Source: Rhyzopertha dominica (taxonomy: Eukaryota > Arthropoda > Insecta > Coleoptera > Bostrichidae). From it: DNA of 64,000 bases. Under the pieces are notes generated by a model. The model searched no databases. It saw only the letters and a program-made list of their open reading frames with translations, and was not told where the DNA came from. The stretch covers positions 23,617,786 through 23,681,785 of the forward strand of contig QCXZ01000041.1 in assembly GCA_025024175.1 (NCBI GenBank), given 5' to 3'. Below, in pieces: positions 47,501 through 55,200 of this stretch; the first letter of the stretch is position 1, and the number at the start of each line of letters is the position of its first letter. The position numbers and the translations under genes were made by a program.

Positions 47501-49249
47501 AGATATCAATATTATCTTTTTATCTTAATACAGAATTTTAAACTCATTAGAACTTAAGCAGCCAAAGTTATATAGGCTCAATCGTCTAAGCCTCTAATTA
47601 TTAGTTAAGTGGTGCAATACTGTCTGCATGAGTTACTGTTCTATTTTACTGGTAAATATTGAGTGAGAGGAAAATGAAATTTCGATAATGAGCTGTTACC
47701 GAGACCGAGCTTGCACACAAATAAAAGTTTGCTGTTTATTTCATAACAAATTAATATCTACCGTTAACAATATCGAGCAAAAAAATTTAGAAGGAGGCCA
47801 TACGATTATGTTAAATTAAACGTTCTACTTCGTCTTCAAGAAAATCTCCGATTATTCACTTGTCAAGTGGTAGCAGGTAATGAAATAGTTCAAAATTCTA
47901 CCTAAAAAAATTTAAATTAAAAAAGATACCCATATAAAGTGGTTTTGATTTAAGAACTAAACGATGATGATTCTGACTGTAGGAAAAACTGTAGATATTG
48001 AGACCATGGAAATGGAGACGCATAATTTCAACAAAAAGTTAAAGTTTGGGCTGGCAACCGTAAACGGTAACCGTATATTAAGGGACATATTAGTGTCTGC
48101 ACTTGCGGTGCTTTTCTCAAATGAAGAAGGTCCTGATCTGTCCAATAATAACGCAATTTGGGAGTAACAAGTCGATACGCGAGGATTACTAAATATTTGT
48201 TAACCAATGGAATGGTCGTAGGGGTACTATCGAATGCCTTCCTAGATCGCCTAATCACATCTCCCACGACTTTTAGTATTTAGACAACAAAAGTCTATTT
48301 TAATAGTTCAATTACCATCGGCGTACAAAACCTTAATTCTTTCAATTTGTCGTAGTTGTTGCTTGTTGGTGTTGATTTTAAATAAATGCTACGGGTTTAT
48401 TCGAAATAAAATAATTTACCCCTGAATCTTTTTGGAATGCTAGTCTACTAAACTTAAACACTAAAATTCTTAGTTACATTTTTAAAACTTTGTCGAATAT
48501 CTCGTAAGAATCAAAATTCTAACAAAATAAAAAATTCACGAAGAAATAAGATTTTATCAGTCTAACTGCATTTTATTGGAGATGTGATGTTAGGACATGT
48601 TTCCACTTTATCAAGAGGTCATCAGCTCACCCCAAATGTCTAAAGAATCCTGAAGGGATTAGATTATTGAGGTTCAGATTAAATATAAAAATATTAAAAA
48701 ACATAAAAAAGGTGATCACTAATTTCTATAATTCCTAGGGTTAAAATAAATAAATAAATAAATAAAATTAATAACATTTAGAAGATGAAGAACGTAAAAG
48801 AGGTGTCCTGGAGGGACTACCCTCGCGTTGAAAGGCAAAACACAAAATATTTTGGGGTGAGCTGATGATGACCTCTTGATAAAGTCGGAACATGTGCTAA
48901 CATCACATCTTCAATACAGTGCAATTAGACTGAAAGAATCTGATTTCTTCGTGAATCCAATACTCCACATAAATTATAGATCAACTCTTCATGCTAAAAT
49001 AAAAAACTGCTTACCTTCTGCACCAATCGACACGAGTTTGACACCCTTGCTGGCGATGTAATCCAGCGCTTTGTTGACATTTGCGATTTTGTGAAAACGC
49101 ATTTTTCCCCTATCTGGCTTTGGTAAGGTTTCGCCGGATATAACTTCAAGGAGAAGCATAAGTTTCAGTCCATTGCGGAAGTCATCTTCGATATTGTCTA
49201 TCGAGGTCCCAGCTTTTCGTAAATGGCTGTTACACCAGGCTGTGAATGT
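14389..49249 (-). CDS. Actn: Alpha-actinin gene, 5'-incomplete, twelve coding exons
   Basis: Alpha-actinin is an antiparallel dimeric actin cross-linker of Z-discs, stress fibres and adhesion sites. Exons, 5' to 3': 49249-49015, 39528-39193, then one of 37305-37220 or 36788-36703, then 33861-33769, 33716-33486, 29739-29441, 27307-27028, 24721-24593, 24427-24343, 20792-20152 and 14547-14389. All borders are AG/GT and the phases agree throughout, giving 857 residues without a stop. Counting from the first visible residue, the two calponin-homology domains occupy about 1-205, four spectrin repeats about 235-710, two EF-hands about 715-790, and the C-terminal EF-like module the rest. Fly Actn is about 895 residues, so roughly 37 N-terminal residues are missing. 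I searched 49250-64000 by eye for that exon and did not find it. The gene looks functional; one N base falls in codon 722. Confidence 0.97.
15610..15890 (+). pseudogene. DD41D-type transposase fragment, plus strand
   Basis: The translation reads [20 protein letters not shown], then [20 protein letters not shown] and [11 protein letters not shown]. It aligns block for block with WFQQDGAPPHF and SLDLAPLDFF of the element at 2551-4384. The second catalytic Asp is changed (QNG for QDG) and the third is lost. It is only the C-terminal part of the domain. Confidence 0.65.
16255..17010 (-). pseudogene. DD41D-type transposase relic, minus strand
   Basis: On the minus strand, in order: [18 protein letters not shown] (linker after the HTH), [18 protein letters not shown] (second HTH), [20 protein letters not shown] (first catalytic Asp), [20 protein letters not shown] and [15 protein letters not shown]. 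Several frame changes separate these blocks. The C-terminal catalytic block near 16260-16380 is too eroded to read. It belongs to the same family as the copies at 2.9 and 62.9 kb. Confidence 0.7.
17501..17643 (+). repeat. Direct repeat, left copy, flanking a piggyBac-like element
   Basis: 143 bp from CACAATGTTTTATAATCACC to a terminal TTAA at 17640-17643. By eye it differs from the copy at 19897-20040 at only a handful of positions. Confidence 0.85.
17644..19896. mobile_element. PiggyBac-like element with 30-bp terminal inverted repeats
   Basis: The left end CCCTTGTGTATACATATTAT continues AGTGTGCTCA. The right end, inverted, is CCCTTGGGTATACATATTAT continuing AGTGTGCTCA. TTAA precedes the left end. 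On the right the expected TTAA appears only after a 144-bp second copy of the target-side sequence. No transposase frame is visible in its 2.25 kb, and a Harbinger-type MITE sits inside. Length and ends suggest a non-autonomous or gutted piggyBac relative. Confidence 0.75.
18367..18952. mobile_element. PIF/Harbinger-type MITE with TTA duplication
   Basis: TTA at 18364-18366 and 18953-18955 flanks ends that are inverted copies. The left reads AGCCGGATCCATATTAGTAA, then AAATTTGCGTTGTG. The right, inverted, reads AGCTGGGTTCACATTATTAA, then CAATTTGTGTTGTG. A three-base TTA/TAA target duplication is characteristic of Harbinger elements. No transposase or MADF-domain frame is intact. Confidence 0.75.
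19897..20040 (+). repeat. Direct repeat, right copy
   Basis: 144 bp from CACAATGTATTATAATCACC to TTAA at 20037-20040, the partner of 17501-17643. It abuts the right terminal repeat of the piggyBac-like element and ends 112 bp before the Actn exon at 20152. Confidence 0.85.
20152..20792 (-). CDS. Actn: Actn exon: spectrin repeat 4 and EF-hands 1-2
   Basis: This is the largest exon, 641 nt, a split codon plus 213 codons. It opens [20 protein letters not shown] (repeat 4), passes [15 protein letters not shown] helices and [20 protein letters not shown], then two EF-hands. The EF-hand 1 loop starts [12 protein letters not shown] and keeps an acidic first position and a final Glu. The EF-hand 2 loop starts [12 protein letters not shown] and lacks the final Glu, so it is probably not a good calcium site; fly Actn shows the same residue as far as I recall. 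The exon ends SFRILAADK at donor GTATGT (from 20151). An N at about 20403 makes one residue before EF-hand 1 ambiguous. Confidence 0.97.
21140..21970 (+). pseudogene. Non-LTR retrotransposon ORF2 relic
   Basis: Scattered plus-strand frames recall the linker and start of a LINE reverse transcriptase. They include [20 protein letters not shown] (a WWNEE-like linker motif), then [20 protein letters not shown] with [15 protein letters not shown], and [16 protein letters not shown] (compare xFLDLxKAFDxxNR). Frames change many times, and the YXDD region is missing. It lies in the intron between Actn exons 24343 and 20792. Confidence 0.5.
22224..22610 (+). pseudogene. Penelope-like element, GIY-YIG-side C-terminal fragment
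   Basis: The translation [20 protein letters not shown], then [20 protein letters not shown] and [16 protein letters not shown], matches the conserved end of Penelope-like polyproteins (SAVAEH..xTGH, REAIEIxK, NFNRDxGxxLSxxW). The tail, in another frame, reads [17 protein letters not shown], also usual for this group. Only the last part is left; no reverse transcriptase lies nearby on this strand. Confidence 0.75.
22760..23648. mobile_element. hAT-type non-autonomous element with near-perfect 8-bp duplication
   Basis: Ends CAGTGCTGAAAGGATTT and, inverted, CAGAGCTGCACAAAATA are flanked by TCTAGCTT (22752-22759) and TCTAGCAT (23649-23656), 7 of 8 identical. Both sub-ends carry repeated GTATTTAAA-like words. 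A smaller element interrupts the middle. Confidence 0.7.
23059..23473. mobile_element. hAT-like MITE nested inside the element at 22760
   Basis: The ends read AAGGGTTACCACATCTTAAA and, inverted, AGGGTTACCATTCATCTGAC, with an AAAAAGGAGGA-type run close inside each end. TATATTA occurs just outside on both sides (23052-23058 and 23474-23480). This ending is common among small insect hAT elements. Confidence 0.6.
24343..24427 (-). CDS. Actn: Actn exon: spectrin repeats 3-4
   Basis: This 85-nt exon encodes 28 residues, [20 protein letters not shown] then QAELRKQQ, plus one base. [12 protein letters not shown] is a strongly conserved alpha-actinin block. The acceptor TGTTTTCAG ends at 24428 and the donor GTAAGT starts at 24342. 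The trailing A joins AT of the next exon to give Asn (KQQ-N-NEML). It lies 165 bp from the preceding exon. Confidence 0.95.
24593..24721 (-). CDS. Actn: Actn exon: spectrin repeat 3
   Basis: This 129-nt, phase-0 exon encodes 43 residues: [40 protein letters not shown] and TAH. The [17 protein letters not shown] loop is diagnostic for alpha-actinin repeat 3. The acceptor is TTTTCTAG ending at 24722 and the donor is GTAAGT from 24592. It joins HFK of the previous exon to DLTRKW of the next, again in phase 0. Confidence 0.95.
25391..26411. mobile_element. Long-terminal-inverted-repeat element, non-coding
   Basis: The left end TACAGGATATCCCATTTTCA and the right end, inverted, TACAGGATGTCCCATTTTCA start arms that stay alignable for some 350 bp. 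Shared inner words include CAGTATCTTGCTTGGGTATG and GAAAATATAGACATTGTTAG-like stretches. The centre is short, with no frame. It lies in the Actn intron between 24722 and 27027. Confidence 0.8.
27028..27307 (-). CDS. Actn: Actn exon: spectrin repeats 2-3
   Basis: This exon encodes one split codon plus 93 codons: [60 protein letters not shown] and [14 protein letters not shown]. This is repeat 2 to repeat 3 of the rod. The acceptor TTTCTAG ends at 27308 and the donor GTAAGT starts at 27027. Compared with the fly residues I remember, differences are few (for example DALDDAER for TALDEAER-type changes), so purifying selection is evident. A hAT element lies 89 bp upstream in the preceding intron. 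Confidence 0.96.
27396..28879. mobile_element. hAT element with perfect 8-bp target duplication
   Basis: GCCACAAT occurs at 27388-27395 and at 28880-28887. The ends CAGTGAGGTTAAAATTAC and, inverted, CAGTGTTGTTAAGTAATT show the CAGNG start of hAT terminal repeats. Long stretches of TAATTACAATTAC-like words sit inside both ends. A decayed transposase C-terminus is present on the minus strand. Confidence 0.85.
27795..27990 (-). pseudogene. hAT transposase C-terminal dimerisation region, relic
   Basis: The minus strand reads [25 protein letters not shown], a stop, [20 protein letters not shown] and FLSNNGG. This follows the hAT C-terminal pattern: xPSSAAxERxFSxxGxxLxPxRxxLxxxxxxxLxFLxxN. The Arg-Leu-Phe-Ser part is interrupted by a stop. 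Confidence 0.7.
28888..29440. other. Actn intron remainder
   Basis: AT-rich sequence between the hAT element and the Actn exon at 29441. An open stretch at 28688-28993 is a chance frame over the hAT end. Nothing is supported. Confidence 0.4.
29441..29739 (-). CDS. Actn: Actn exon: spectrin repeats 1-2
   Basis: This exon encodes 99 residues plus two bases: [20 protein letters not shown], then [50 protein letters not shown] and IAAIAQEL. The regular hydrophobic heptads and the [17 protein letters not shown] block are typical of alpha-actinin repeat 2. The acceptor is TTTTTTAG ending at 29740 and the donor is GTAAGA from 29440. The two trailing bases AA join a T from the next exon to make Asn (QEL-N-TLEYHD). 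Confidence 0.96.
30130..31460 (+). pseudogene. RTE-type non-LTR retrotransposon, reverse-transcriptase to C-terminus relic
   Basis: Plus-strand blocks in order: [16 protein letters not shown] and [20 protein letters not shown] with PGRIPQE (start of the RT palm); [41 protein letters not shown] (a decayed F-A-D-D box with Tyr for the first Asp); [20 protein letters not shown]; and the tail [20 protein letters not shown]. The order and the short tail without a zinc knuckle match RTE elements and the fuller copy at 43660-46440. Stops are frequent. Confidence 0.7.
31461..33485. other. Actn intron, AT-rich, no recognised gene
   Basis: Long AT-rich stretch with no frame, repeat border or RNA gene that I can support. 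A few open stretches on either strand (for example 31500-31742) lack any domain pattern. Confidence 0.4.
33486..33716 (-). CDS. Actn: Actn exon: spectrin repeat 1
   Basis: This 231-nt, phase-0 exon encodes 77 residues: [20 protein letters not shown], then the basic stretch [20 protein letters not shown], then ending [14 protein letters not shown]. It forms most of the first triple-helical spectrin repeat. The KHKPPR segment between helices is a hallmark of alpha-actinin repeat 1. The acceptor is CTATAG ending at 33717 and the donor is GTAAGT from 33485. No internal stop or frameshift is present. Confidence 0.96.
33769..33861 (-). CDS. Actn: Actn exon: neck and start of the rod
   Basis: This short 93-nt, phase-0 exon encodes 31 residues beginning [18 protein letters not shown] and ending YERLASD. 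It continues the neck helix from the alternative exon into the first spectrin repeat. The acceptor is TTTTAG ending at 33862 and the donor is GTAAGT from 33768. It reads in frame from both alternative exons (GAQQ or GAQK followed by AETAAN) and into LLEWIRR of the next exon, which lies only 52 bp away. This is the shortest intron in the gene. Confidence 0.95.
33862..36702. other. Actn intron between the neck exon and alternative exon b
   Basis: AT-rich intron. It contains one eroded Tc1-like transposase fragment at 35030-35290. Splice regulators for the alternative exons may lie in its last part, but none can be named from sequence alone. Confidence 0.4.
35030..35290 (-). pseudogene. Tc1/Tc3-like transposase fragment
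   Basis: Minus-strand pieces in different frames read [17 protein letters not shown] (compare QDNAxIHTAxxxxxxL), [14 protein letters not shown] (compare WPAxSPDLNPIENxW) and [15 protein letters not shown]. The order and spacing fit the catalytic domain of a Tc1/Tc3-type transposase. It is heavily frameshifted. Confidence 0.45.
36703..36788 (-). CDS. Actn: Actn alternative linker exon, version b
   Basis: This is a second 86-nt exon 431 bp downstream of version a, with acceptor GCATGCAG (ending 36789) and donor GTGATT (from 36702). It encodes [14 protein letters not shown] then [15 protein letters not shown], identical to version a at 21 of 29 positions. The changes cluster at the ends of the segment; one Cys is lost (VSC to VSS) and two are gained (HCFCG). 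Identical length and phase indicate origin by tandem exon duplication. In fly and vertebrate alpha-actinin the equivalent exon pair separates muscle from non-muscle isoforms. Which tissue uses which copy here cannot be read from the sequence. Confidence 0.92.
37220..37305 (-). CDS. Actn: Actn alternative linker exon, version a
   Basis: This 86-nt exon is bounded by TTTGCAG (ending 37306) and donor GTATCG (from 37219). It encodes 29 residues counting the split Asp: [14 protein letters not shown], then [15 protein letters not shown]. This is the end of CH2 and the neck that joins the actin-binding domain to the rod. The residues match the form I remember as common to insect Actn, and the phases (1 in, 0 out) match version b exactly. 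At 86 nt it is not a multiple of three, so each transcript must use exactly one of the pair. The donor GTATCG is weaker than the usual GTAAGT of this gene, which may favour regulated choice; that last point is inference. Confidence 0.93.
37306..39192. other. Actn intron before the alternative exons
   Basis: AT-rich, with an AAATAAAT microsatellite at about 37825-37845. An open stretch at 38037-38267 has no recognisable domain and no splice context. No gene supported. Confidence 0.4.
39193..39528 (-). CDS. Actn: Actn exon: end of CH1 and most of CH2
   Basis: This exon encodes 111 full codons plus split codons at both ends. It starts [14 protein letters not shown] (the end of CH1) and continues through CH2 with [35 protein letters not shown] and [18 protein letters not shown]. 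The acceptor is TTTTAG at 39529-39534 and the donor is GTAAGT from 39192. The split codon with the previous exon gives Glu (GAE|E). The last base, G, completes an Asp with whichever alternative exon follows. This part of CH2 carries the phosphoinositide-binding region known in alpha-actinins. A 9.5-kb intron separates it from the preceding exon. Confidence 0.97.
41026..41390. mobile_element. Small MITE with 26-bp inverted ends
   Basis: The left end CAGGGTTTCTATAAATGATT continues CATGCA. The right end, inverted, is CAGGATTTTTATAAATGATT continuing CATGCA. The 365-bp body has no conserved frame. A TA precedes the left end, but no clean duplication was seen on the right. Confidence 0.7.
41666..41699. 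other. Perfect 9-bp stem hairpin
   Basis: AGGCAACCA at 41666-41674 pairs with TGGTTGCCT at 41691-41699 across a 16-base loop containing ACACGTTCGCG. It stands out for its GC content in an AT-rich intron. Function unknown. Confidence 0.4.
43660..44359 (+). pseudogene. APE-type endonuclease domain of the RTE-like element
   Basis: Two frames joined by frameshifts: [13 protein letters not shown] and [12 protein letters not shown]; then [54 protein letters not shown] and [11 protein letters not shown]. The residues expected for catalysis (QET, GDFNA, QIDH, GSDH) are all visible. This is the type annotated as craniofacial development protein 2-like in many genomes. A TGA follows the final block. 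Confidence 0.85.
44481..45116 (+). pseudogene. Linker and start of reverse transcriptase of the RTE-like element
   Basis: An open stretch of about 210 codons. It is rich in Lys/Arg/Glu, contains [15 protein letters not shown] (the common WFNxEC linker motif), then [20 protein letters not shown] and the RT entry block [21 protein letters not shown] stop at 45115 ends it. Downstream, the RT continues in another frame with [20 protein letters not shown] and LHKKGDK, then a stop, then [16 protein letters not shown]. Confidence 0.8.
45476..46440 (+). pseudogene. Reverse transcriptase core and C-terminal tail of the RTE-like element
   Basis: [20 protein letters not shown] then [19 protein letters not shown] leads to the catalytic box [12 protein letters not shown], then [18 protein letters not shown]. 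After a stop near 45979 the tail reads [40 protein letters not shown], and [12 protein letters not shown] is intact. An N at 46346 lies in the tail. Reading TYGCETW and the [11 protein letters not shown] pattern together is typical of RTE-group elements. Confidence 0.85.
46441..48533. other. Actn intron, no recognised gene
   Basis: AT-rich. A stretch at 46700-47150 with GGGGTAAGAGGGTATCGGGA and runs of T resembles dispersed insect repeats, but no ends could be defined. Open stretches at 47238-47459 and 47964-48267 have no recognisable domain. Confidence 0.4.
48534..48956. mobile_element. Inverted-repeat MITE next to an Actn splice donor
   Basis: The arms at about 48534-48643 and 48851-48956 are reverse complements. 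Examples are ATTCACGAAGAAAT at the outer edge, GATGTGATGTTAG, and TTTATCAAGAGGTCATCA. The centre holds an AAATAAATAAAT microsatellite. The right edge lies 58 bp from the donor end of the Actn CH1 exon. Non-coding. Confidence 0.8.
49015..49249 (-). CDS. Actn: Actn exon: first calponin-homology domain
   Basis: This exon encodes 78 residues from [14 protein letters not shown] to KLVSIGAE plus one base of a split Glu codon. It is most of CH1, including the motifs around [14 protein letters not shown] and [15 protein letters not shown] that contact actin in this family. The acceptor TTTCTTGCAG ends at 49250 and the donor GTAAGC begins at 49014. It opens in phase 0 with the Thr that in fly Actn follows the short acidic N-terminal segment, so one small coding exon must lie upstream. 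A 420-bp inverted-repeat element sits only about 60 bp past its donor. Confidence 0.97.
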
Positions 49250-52200
49250 CTGCAAGAAAGAAAAGAAGATTTTTAGGAACTTGCAAATCAAAAAAAAATA
49301 AATTGTAATTTAATCTAAATTAATAACATGTCAATTAAAAAATGCACCACCTTGTTACTACCCTGAAAACTGTCTCTTATGAAAACTAAACGAAAATCAC
49401 CATTATAATATTATATAGTAATAGCACAAGAATCTCCAAACAGCCTCGTTTCAAATGAGGTGACACATATTGAATATTATAGAAGAAAGCAATCGACCTT
49501 GGTATTTTCCAATTCGCTGTTAATTTACAACTTCCGGGTACGTTAAATCATTTACATAAGATTTCGTAGCCCAAGAGCTTATTTTACAAGTGACGTATAT
49601 GTTATACATCACATAAAAAGTAAATAATAAAACAAAAGTAAAATATGTGCTACGTAAAGATATTATTGTAATAATGAAAAAAATTTCTAGATGGTTGGGA
49701 AATCAAAGCACACCTTCCACAAGTAAATATGTGTATGGAAACACCTCATTTCTATCTTTGGGCTTAAAAAATACACTAATGTAATAACAATGGTTTAAAG
49801 ATTAGATAAAAGAGCGAATTTTTGCGTCATTACCTATCCTTTTATCTCATTCCATACAAAATTTTGCAAAATTGTGGAGCGTTTTTATTTAAATCAACAA
49901 AAGTATCTACATGTTTATAAAAGTAAGACGCCAAAGTCGACAAGACGTTAACGTGGAAGTTTTACCTACAAATAAAAATGCCAACAAATTGTAACTTTCC
50001 ATTGTAAAATAAAGATCAAAATATGCGAAGGAAGCCAGGTTACAATCAACCGATGAAAAAAAAACAAAAGAGCAGTACTACTTGAGAAGTGATGGTAAAG
50101 CAATGCGCTGAAAATAGCGATTTTCGTTTTACATTCTAAGGACTTGATCATCTGCCGAGTTCAAAAATTTGTTAATATATTTCCCTAAAAGAATATCTGC
50201 CCATAAAATTAAAACCTCAGATGTGAGCCAGTGAAGAATGAAAGAATATAATGCGATTTTCTGATGTTCACAAAAACGCTTACAAACTAATGAATTTCTT
50301 CTAAGCTTTTCTCAATCTGAAAACTTATAACTAAAGCGACAGAGCTTTTTCCTATTGCAGTTTTGTCGCTTTAATAAAAACTCGCCTTAATAAACTCTTA
50401 CAACTAAACCCAACCATATCACCTTGCAAACGCCAAATTGTTAAGGCTGCTATGGACAAAGAAAGATTGGATATAGCAAATATTAAACTTTTTTAAACAC
50501 CAAATAATAAAAGCAGTCAAATTAAAGAACATTTTATGAAATACAGAAAGTTTACGGAAAATACGGAAAAACAGCCGCTGGAACTGGAGAAATAAGACAT
50601 GAAAAATAAAGAAAACATTTCATAAATACCTTAACAAAATAAGAAATAAAAAGACGTAAAGAAGTCAAATATTTAGTATCAGAAGGCAAGAAACAAAACT
50701 GCAGTGAATTTTGCTAAAGACTAGATAGAAATAATAAAGGAAATCATAAACTATTCTACAAAGCAATCAAAACGATAAGATGAAAAAATAAAAGCCAGCA
50801 TTTAAAATAAAAATGAAAATGTTTTGACAGAAGATAAAAATGAAAGAACTATTCCTACTACTGGGAGTCGAAGAAGATAAGTTCCAACAAACATAGGAAT
50901 AGAAGTATTAGCTAAATGAATCAAACTGAAAAAAAAAATACGGAAGATATACCACAAAGAGTGGAATAAATTAAAGATGACAAACAAGTTCACGTTATCC
51001 TGTTGCGTTCAGTTCTAAAGGCGTGTCTAACAATAATAGATAACAAGTGAAAGCAAAAATAAATCTTGAAAACGCATCAACAACATATTGCTGGTGAGAG
51101 TATAGGCAAGGTTGACACAAAGAAAGGTAGGCGAAAAAATCAAAAAGATCCAAAAAACAAGCCAATGGGAAAAAGACCATGTAAAACCTGGAACAGAATA
51201 TATATAGCAGAAATACTTGAAAGACGGACAGTGCATGAAGGGAAGCCAAGGTAAAAGCCAGAAATAGAAAGACCTGGGCCGAGTTTGTATATAAATAAGA
51301 ATCAAAAAGGCCCATGCACCACTGTGTGGTAATCTGGCAACTACCAGATGAACAATTATTCGTAATAAAAACACAATCCATCCATATTTAGAAATAGATA
51401 GCGTTATTTCAAAGACTTATTTGTGTACTAGCACTGAACAATAATATTTCCTGCTAATCAAAAATGACTATAAAACGCATCTCATGGTCACTCAGTTAAG
51501 AATAAATCTACGCAAAAATGTTACATCTTTGTAACACTTAAAGATTATTTAGAACACTCTGTTCCCAAAAAATAATACTTTACATACTACGATTTCACAA
51601 ACAGTAAATTGCCAGATATTTATGAACTCCTTGTATTACTCGACAACTGTCAGAAGTGTAGTCATATTTTAAATATAACGTTTAAAGCATCCCAGCCCCA
51701 AAAGACATTTATAACTTCTATAATTTAGGAACACCGTCGCAAATTCAGTGTAACGAAGCGCCATTGGTATTTTCGTCCCATTCATTGCCGTAACCGTAAG
51801 ATTTCCTCGCCGCTAAAAAACTATAGACACCGTTTGCATTGGCATACATTCCCTTCTATATTGTTTGTGCAGATGCGCCAATGCAACTCGGAAATATTCA
51901 GCTGCATTACATTTATATTTGTCTATTGGACGTTTGCCCAATTTTGAATTATTTTTAAGTGAGTCACGACGAACAGGGCCAATAAACTACTCGAACGCTT
52001 CTTCCACTAGCTTGGCAATTTAGATTCATCAGGAACCCTCGCTTGGATAATTAGATAATAACTTGCAGTCGGCCATATTTCCGATTTAGATATATCACTC
52101 GCCGAATGAGTAGGTTTGAAAATGCAAATAACACACACGATATTTCTTATTGCCACACCTATCGAAGCGATAAAAAAAAAACGTTGCTCTCGTTAAATAT

Positions 52201-55200
52201 CAAATTTCATGGTTAGTGGAGGAGCTATTATGGAATATAAAGCGCACTGAGTGAGAAATTATGGAGATTGCTACAAATTAGCTGCTTCCGTCAGAATTAC
52301 CACTAAAAGTATGTATTAATTACTCCGATTTTTAATTAATTTGATTTTCCGCAAGTGAATTATATCAGTTAGTTTCTTAAAGTAAAAGGAATTATAGACG
52401 GAATGGAAACAGTGCCCTTCAAACTAAATAGCAAAAAAATTAAACGATGTCATTTGAGTGTTACAGTTTCTTCAAAATAACCCATTTATCACGGCAACAT
52501 GTGCATATGTACATACGTGCAGACTAAGATGTTTTTTACTTTTGCTATTATTGTGAGTTTCAACAACATAATTTGGCAACCCTAAACTGGAAATCGTCCA
52601 AAATANATTCTTGAAATACCNGGGTACCAGTTCAGTTTAATTAAAAGGATTAAATCGGCAAATGAATTNTCATGCGGCAAAGTAAACGGCCTATGGCAAG
52701 AGTTAATGTCCTGCACACACTTCACTACAAAGTAATTGTGTAAATAAGGCATTTATGGCTATTTTTGTCGTAGCCTACGCTCTGAAATACTCTTTTATGA
52801 GTCAGTAGTGATAAACAATAGGAGTATATGCTAATAATACATTCAATTCTACACAAAGCAAAAGGTAGCTATTTTTGCAACGCAAACTGGGGAAAACAAA
52901 TAGTACAATATATAATAAATTAGCATACAATACTATAGCTAAAAGTTTTTGATATTTCATTTTAAAATACTTCAAACCATGGGACCAGTATTGAAACAAA
53001 TTTGTGACAGATACAATATTTACAAAGGTTTATTAGGCAGATACCACAAATGTATTTGCTGTTAGTAATGCATGACACTGATTTGTCACACTCGTATAAA
53101 GAACGACGTTGCTAACAAATTTGGAATTTTGATGGAAAATACTTAATCAAAAGTCAGAAGACGCAGTTTTTAGCTTATGGCATATCTGATATAATTTAGC
53201 TTCGGCCACACACACTTTTTTGTGGAGAGACTATCATATCGAAATTATAGTTTATATTCATTTTCATTTGTATACTTTATAAGGTAGTATACCCGTGTGT
53301 CAGGAAAGATGTATAACCACAGTATAGCCATTTACTTCGCCTACAGTAGCGACAACGATCGGAAATCCATGAGTGATCCTCATGACCTTGAAACCGTCCG
53401 CCATTTGGAGGGTAGTACAAACGCGCGAAACTCAAAAGCTTTCCTACTGAATTGAATTCTGCATGGAGGGTTTTCATGAACTTGTAATTATAAATAAAAT
53501 TAAAGGAAAATGTACTTATAACGAGAGTGGGTCCTTTTCTCCTAGAACGGCTCTGTAAATGTGCAAAAATTAATACATAGCGTTTTGCACCTTTGGAAAA
53601 ACGAAAAACTCAATTCGTAGTTATTACACGGCTATTGTTAATTTCATTTCTAAAAAAGCACACGAAAACCCACCCTTCACTTTCATTTTTATTTATTTTT
53701 TTAAATATATACGTACAACAGAAAATCTAGAGAATCCAAATAACTATCATAACGGTAGAAACTCGAAGACTTAAAAATGGAACTACCAGAGAAATAGAAG
53801 GCGAACGGTCTGCAGAATAAAAAAAGATTAGAAACGCAAAGAAGGGGGCTAATAATGGATGCACCAACTATGGTATGACGGACAATGACGGGAAGAAGTA
53901 CGACAACCCACAACACGCCTTCTTTATGTCGAACAACATTGCAACAAATAAATCTGAAAATACAAAAATAATGAACCAATTAAGGCTTATTGGAAGGCAA
54001 AAGCATGCTGTCTGTAAAGCAAAAAAAAAGTACTCCAGGATGCATACCTACTATTGTTTTAATGCAATCGCAACATTTACTAAAAAGATCACATGTACCT
54101 ATAGTACACAGACTGATACCTAATCAGGTCGGAAGAAACAATATTTATGGAAACTTATTATTTGTCGTACACTTAACAATGAAATCGCTGTAATACCTAT
54201 AGCTACACAGGAATCTTGCTTTTAAATTCAATATATAACATACTAATTACAGAAGAATCAAAATTAAATAAATAATCACATATATTTAACATTTTCTTAG
54301 AAGAAATTGTAAGACATGGTGTAGTAAATAAAATAGCAACAGTCTTAATAAGAAGTGAGACATTTCTGTTAGGTTATCAACACGATTTTCGAATAATGAG
54401 GTGTTAAGACCCTCTTCATAGATAACAGGCGAACTACACAATTTTTTCGCTACAGCTTATAAAGATTTTTACGAGTACAGACATGCAGGGAAAAAAGCAA
54501 TAAAGTAGTCTGAAGAAGACTTCAGCAAGAAGCGGAAATGTAACAACACAAAAAAATGTGATTCAATTTTAGCTGCCAAATACTCGCAAAACTGTTCTTA
54601 AAACAAATCACAGTTTTATACACGCATTCATTTGGTACCTACTTATACGGCATAACTAAGACAATAAAAGAGTAACAAATAACAAAATAATGTTATTTTA
54701 GATTGGAATATATTTTAACGTTTGAAATGCTGTATGTATGTATGTATTTTTTATTATTTATTATTATTATAAAGTGCTAAACCTTATAAAAGCTATTGAT
54801 ATCTGTTAAAAAAATTGTAACTGTAATGATACCGAAATCATTCATTTAGGGGGAGGGGGCGAATTGCGCTTGGCGCCTCATAAAGGTTAAATGCGACACT
54901 GATGATACATGTAAAAACTGAAAACGGAACTGCGCACAACTTCGCTTGATGATCTTTAAAACTTTAGATAAAGCTCTTTCTTTAAGTACATCTATGTATA
55001 ATAGGTAAAGCTTTTACGAATGGTACCTAATTATTTACTGTGGCGTCCCTACGAAACCCGTTTCTTTCGGTCGCGTCTAGTTCTTGAGAAATACGCGTTA
55101 CAATTTGGAACTACTTTACGACGCAGAGTGTTTTTCCCTATGCTGCCCATTGTTGCATACTCCCTTTAACCTCCGAGCCTCCTACGCGAATGTGTTTTCC

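Noticed and set aside
53277..53477. Minus-strand open frame in a GC-richer segment
   Set aside because: Looks repeat-like rather than coding; no recognisable motif.
53870..54230. Possible further LINE relic
   Set aside because: Lys-rich frames resemble LINE linker composition, but no endonuclease, reverse-transcriptase or tail motif could be identified.
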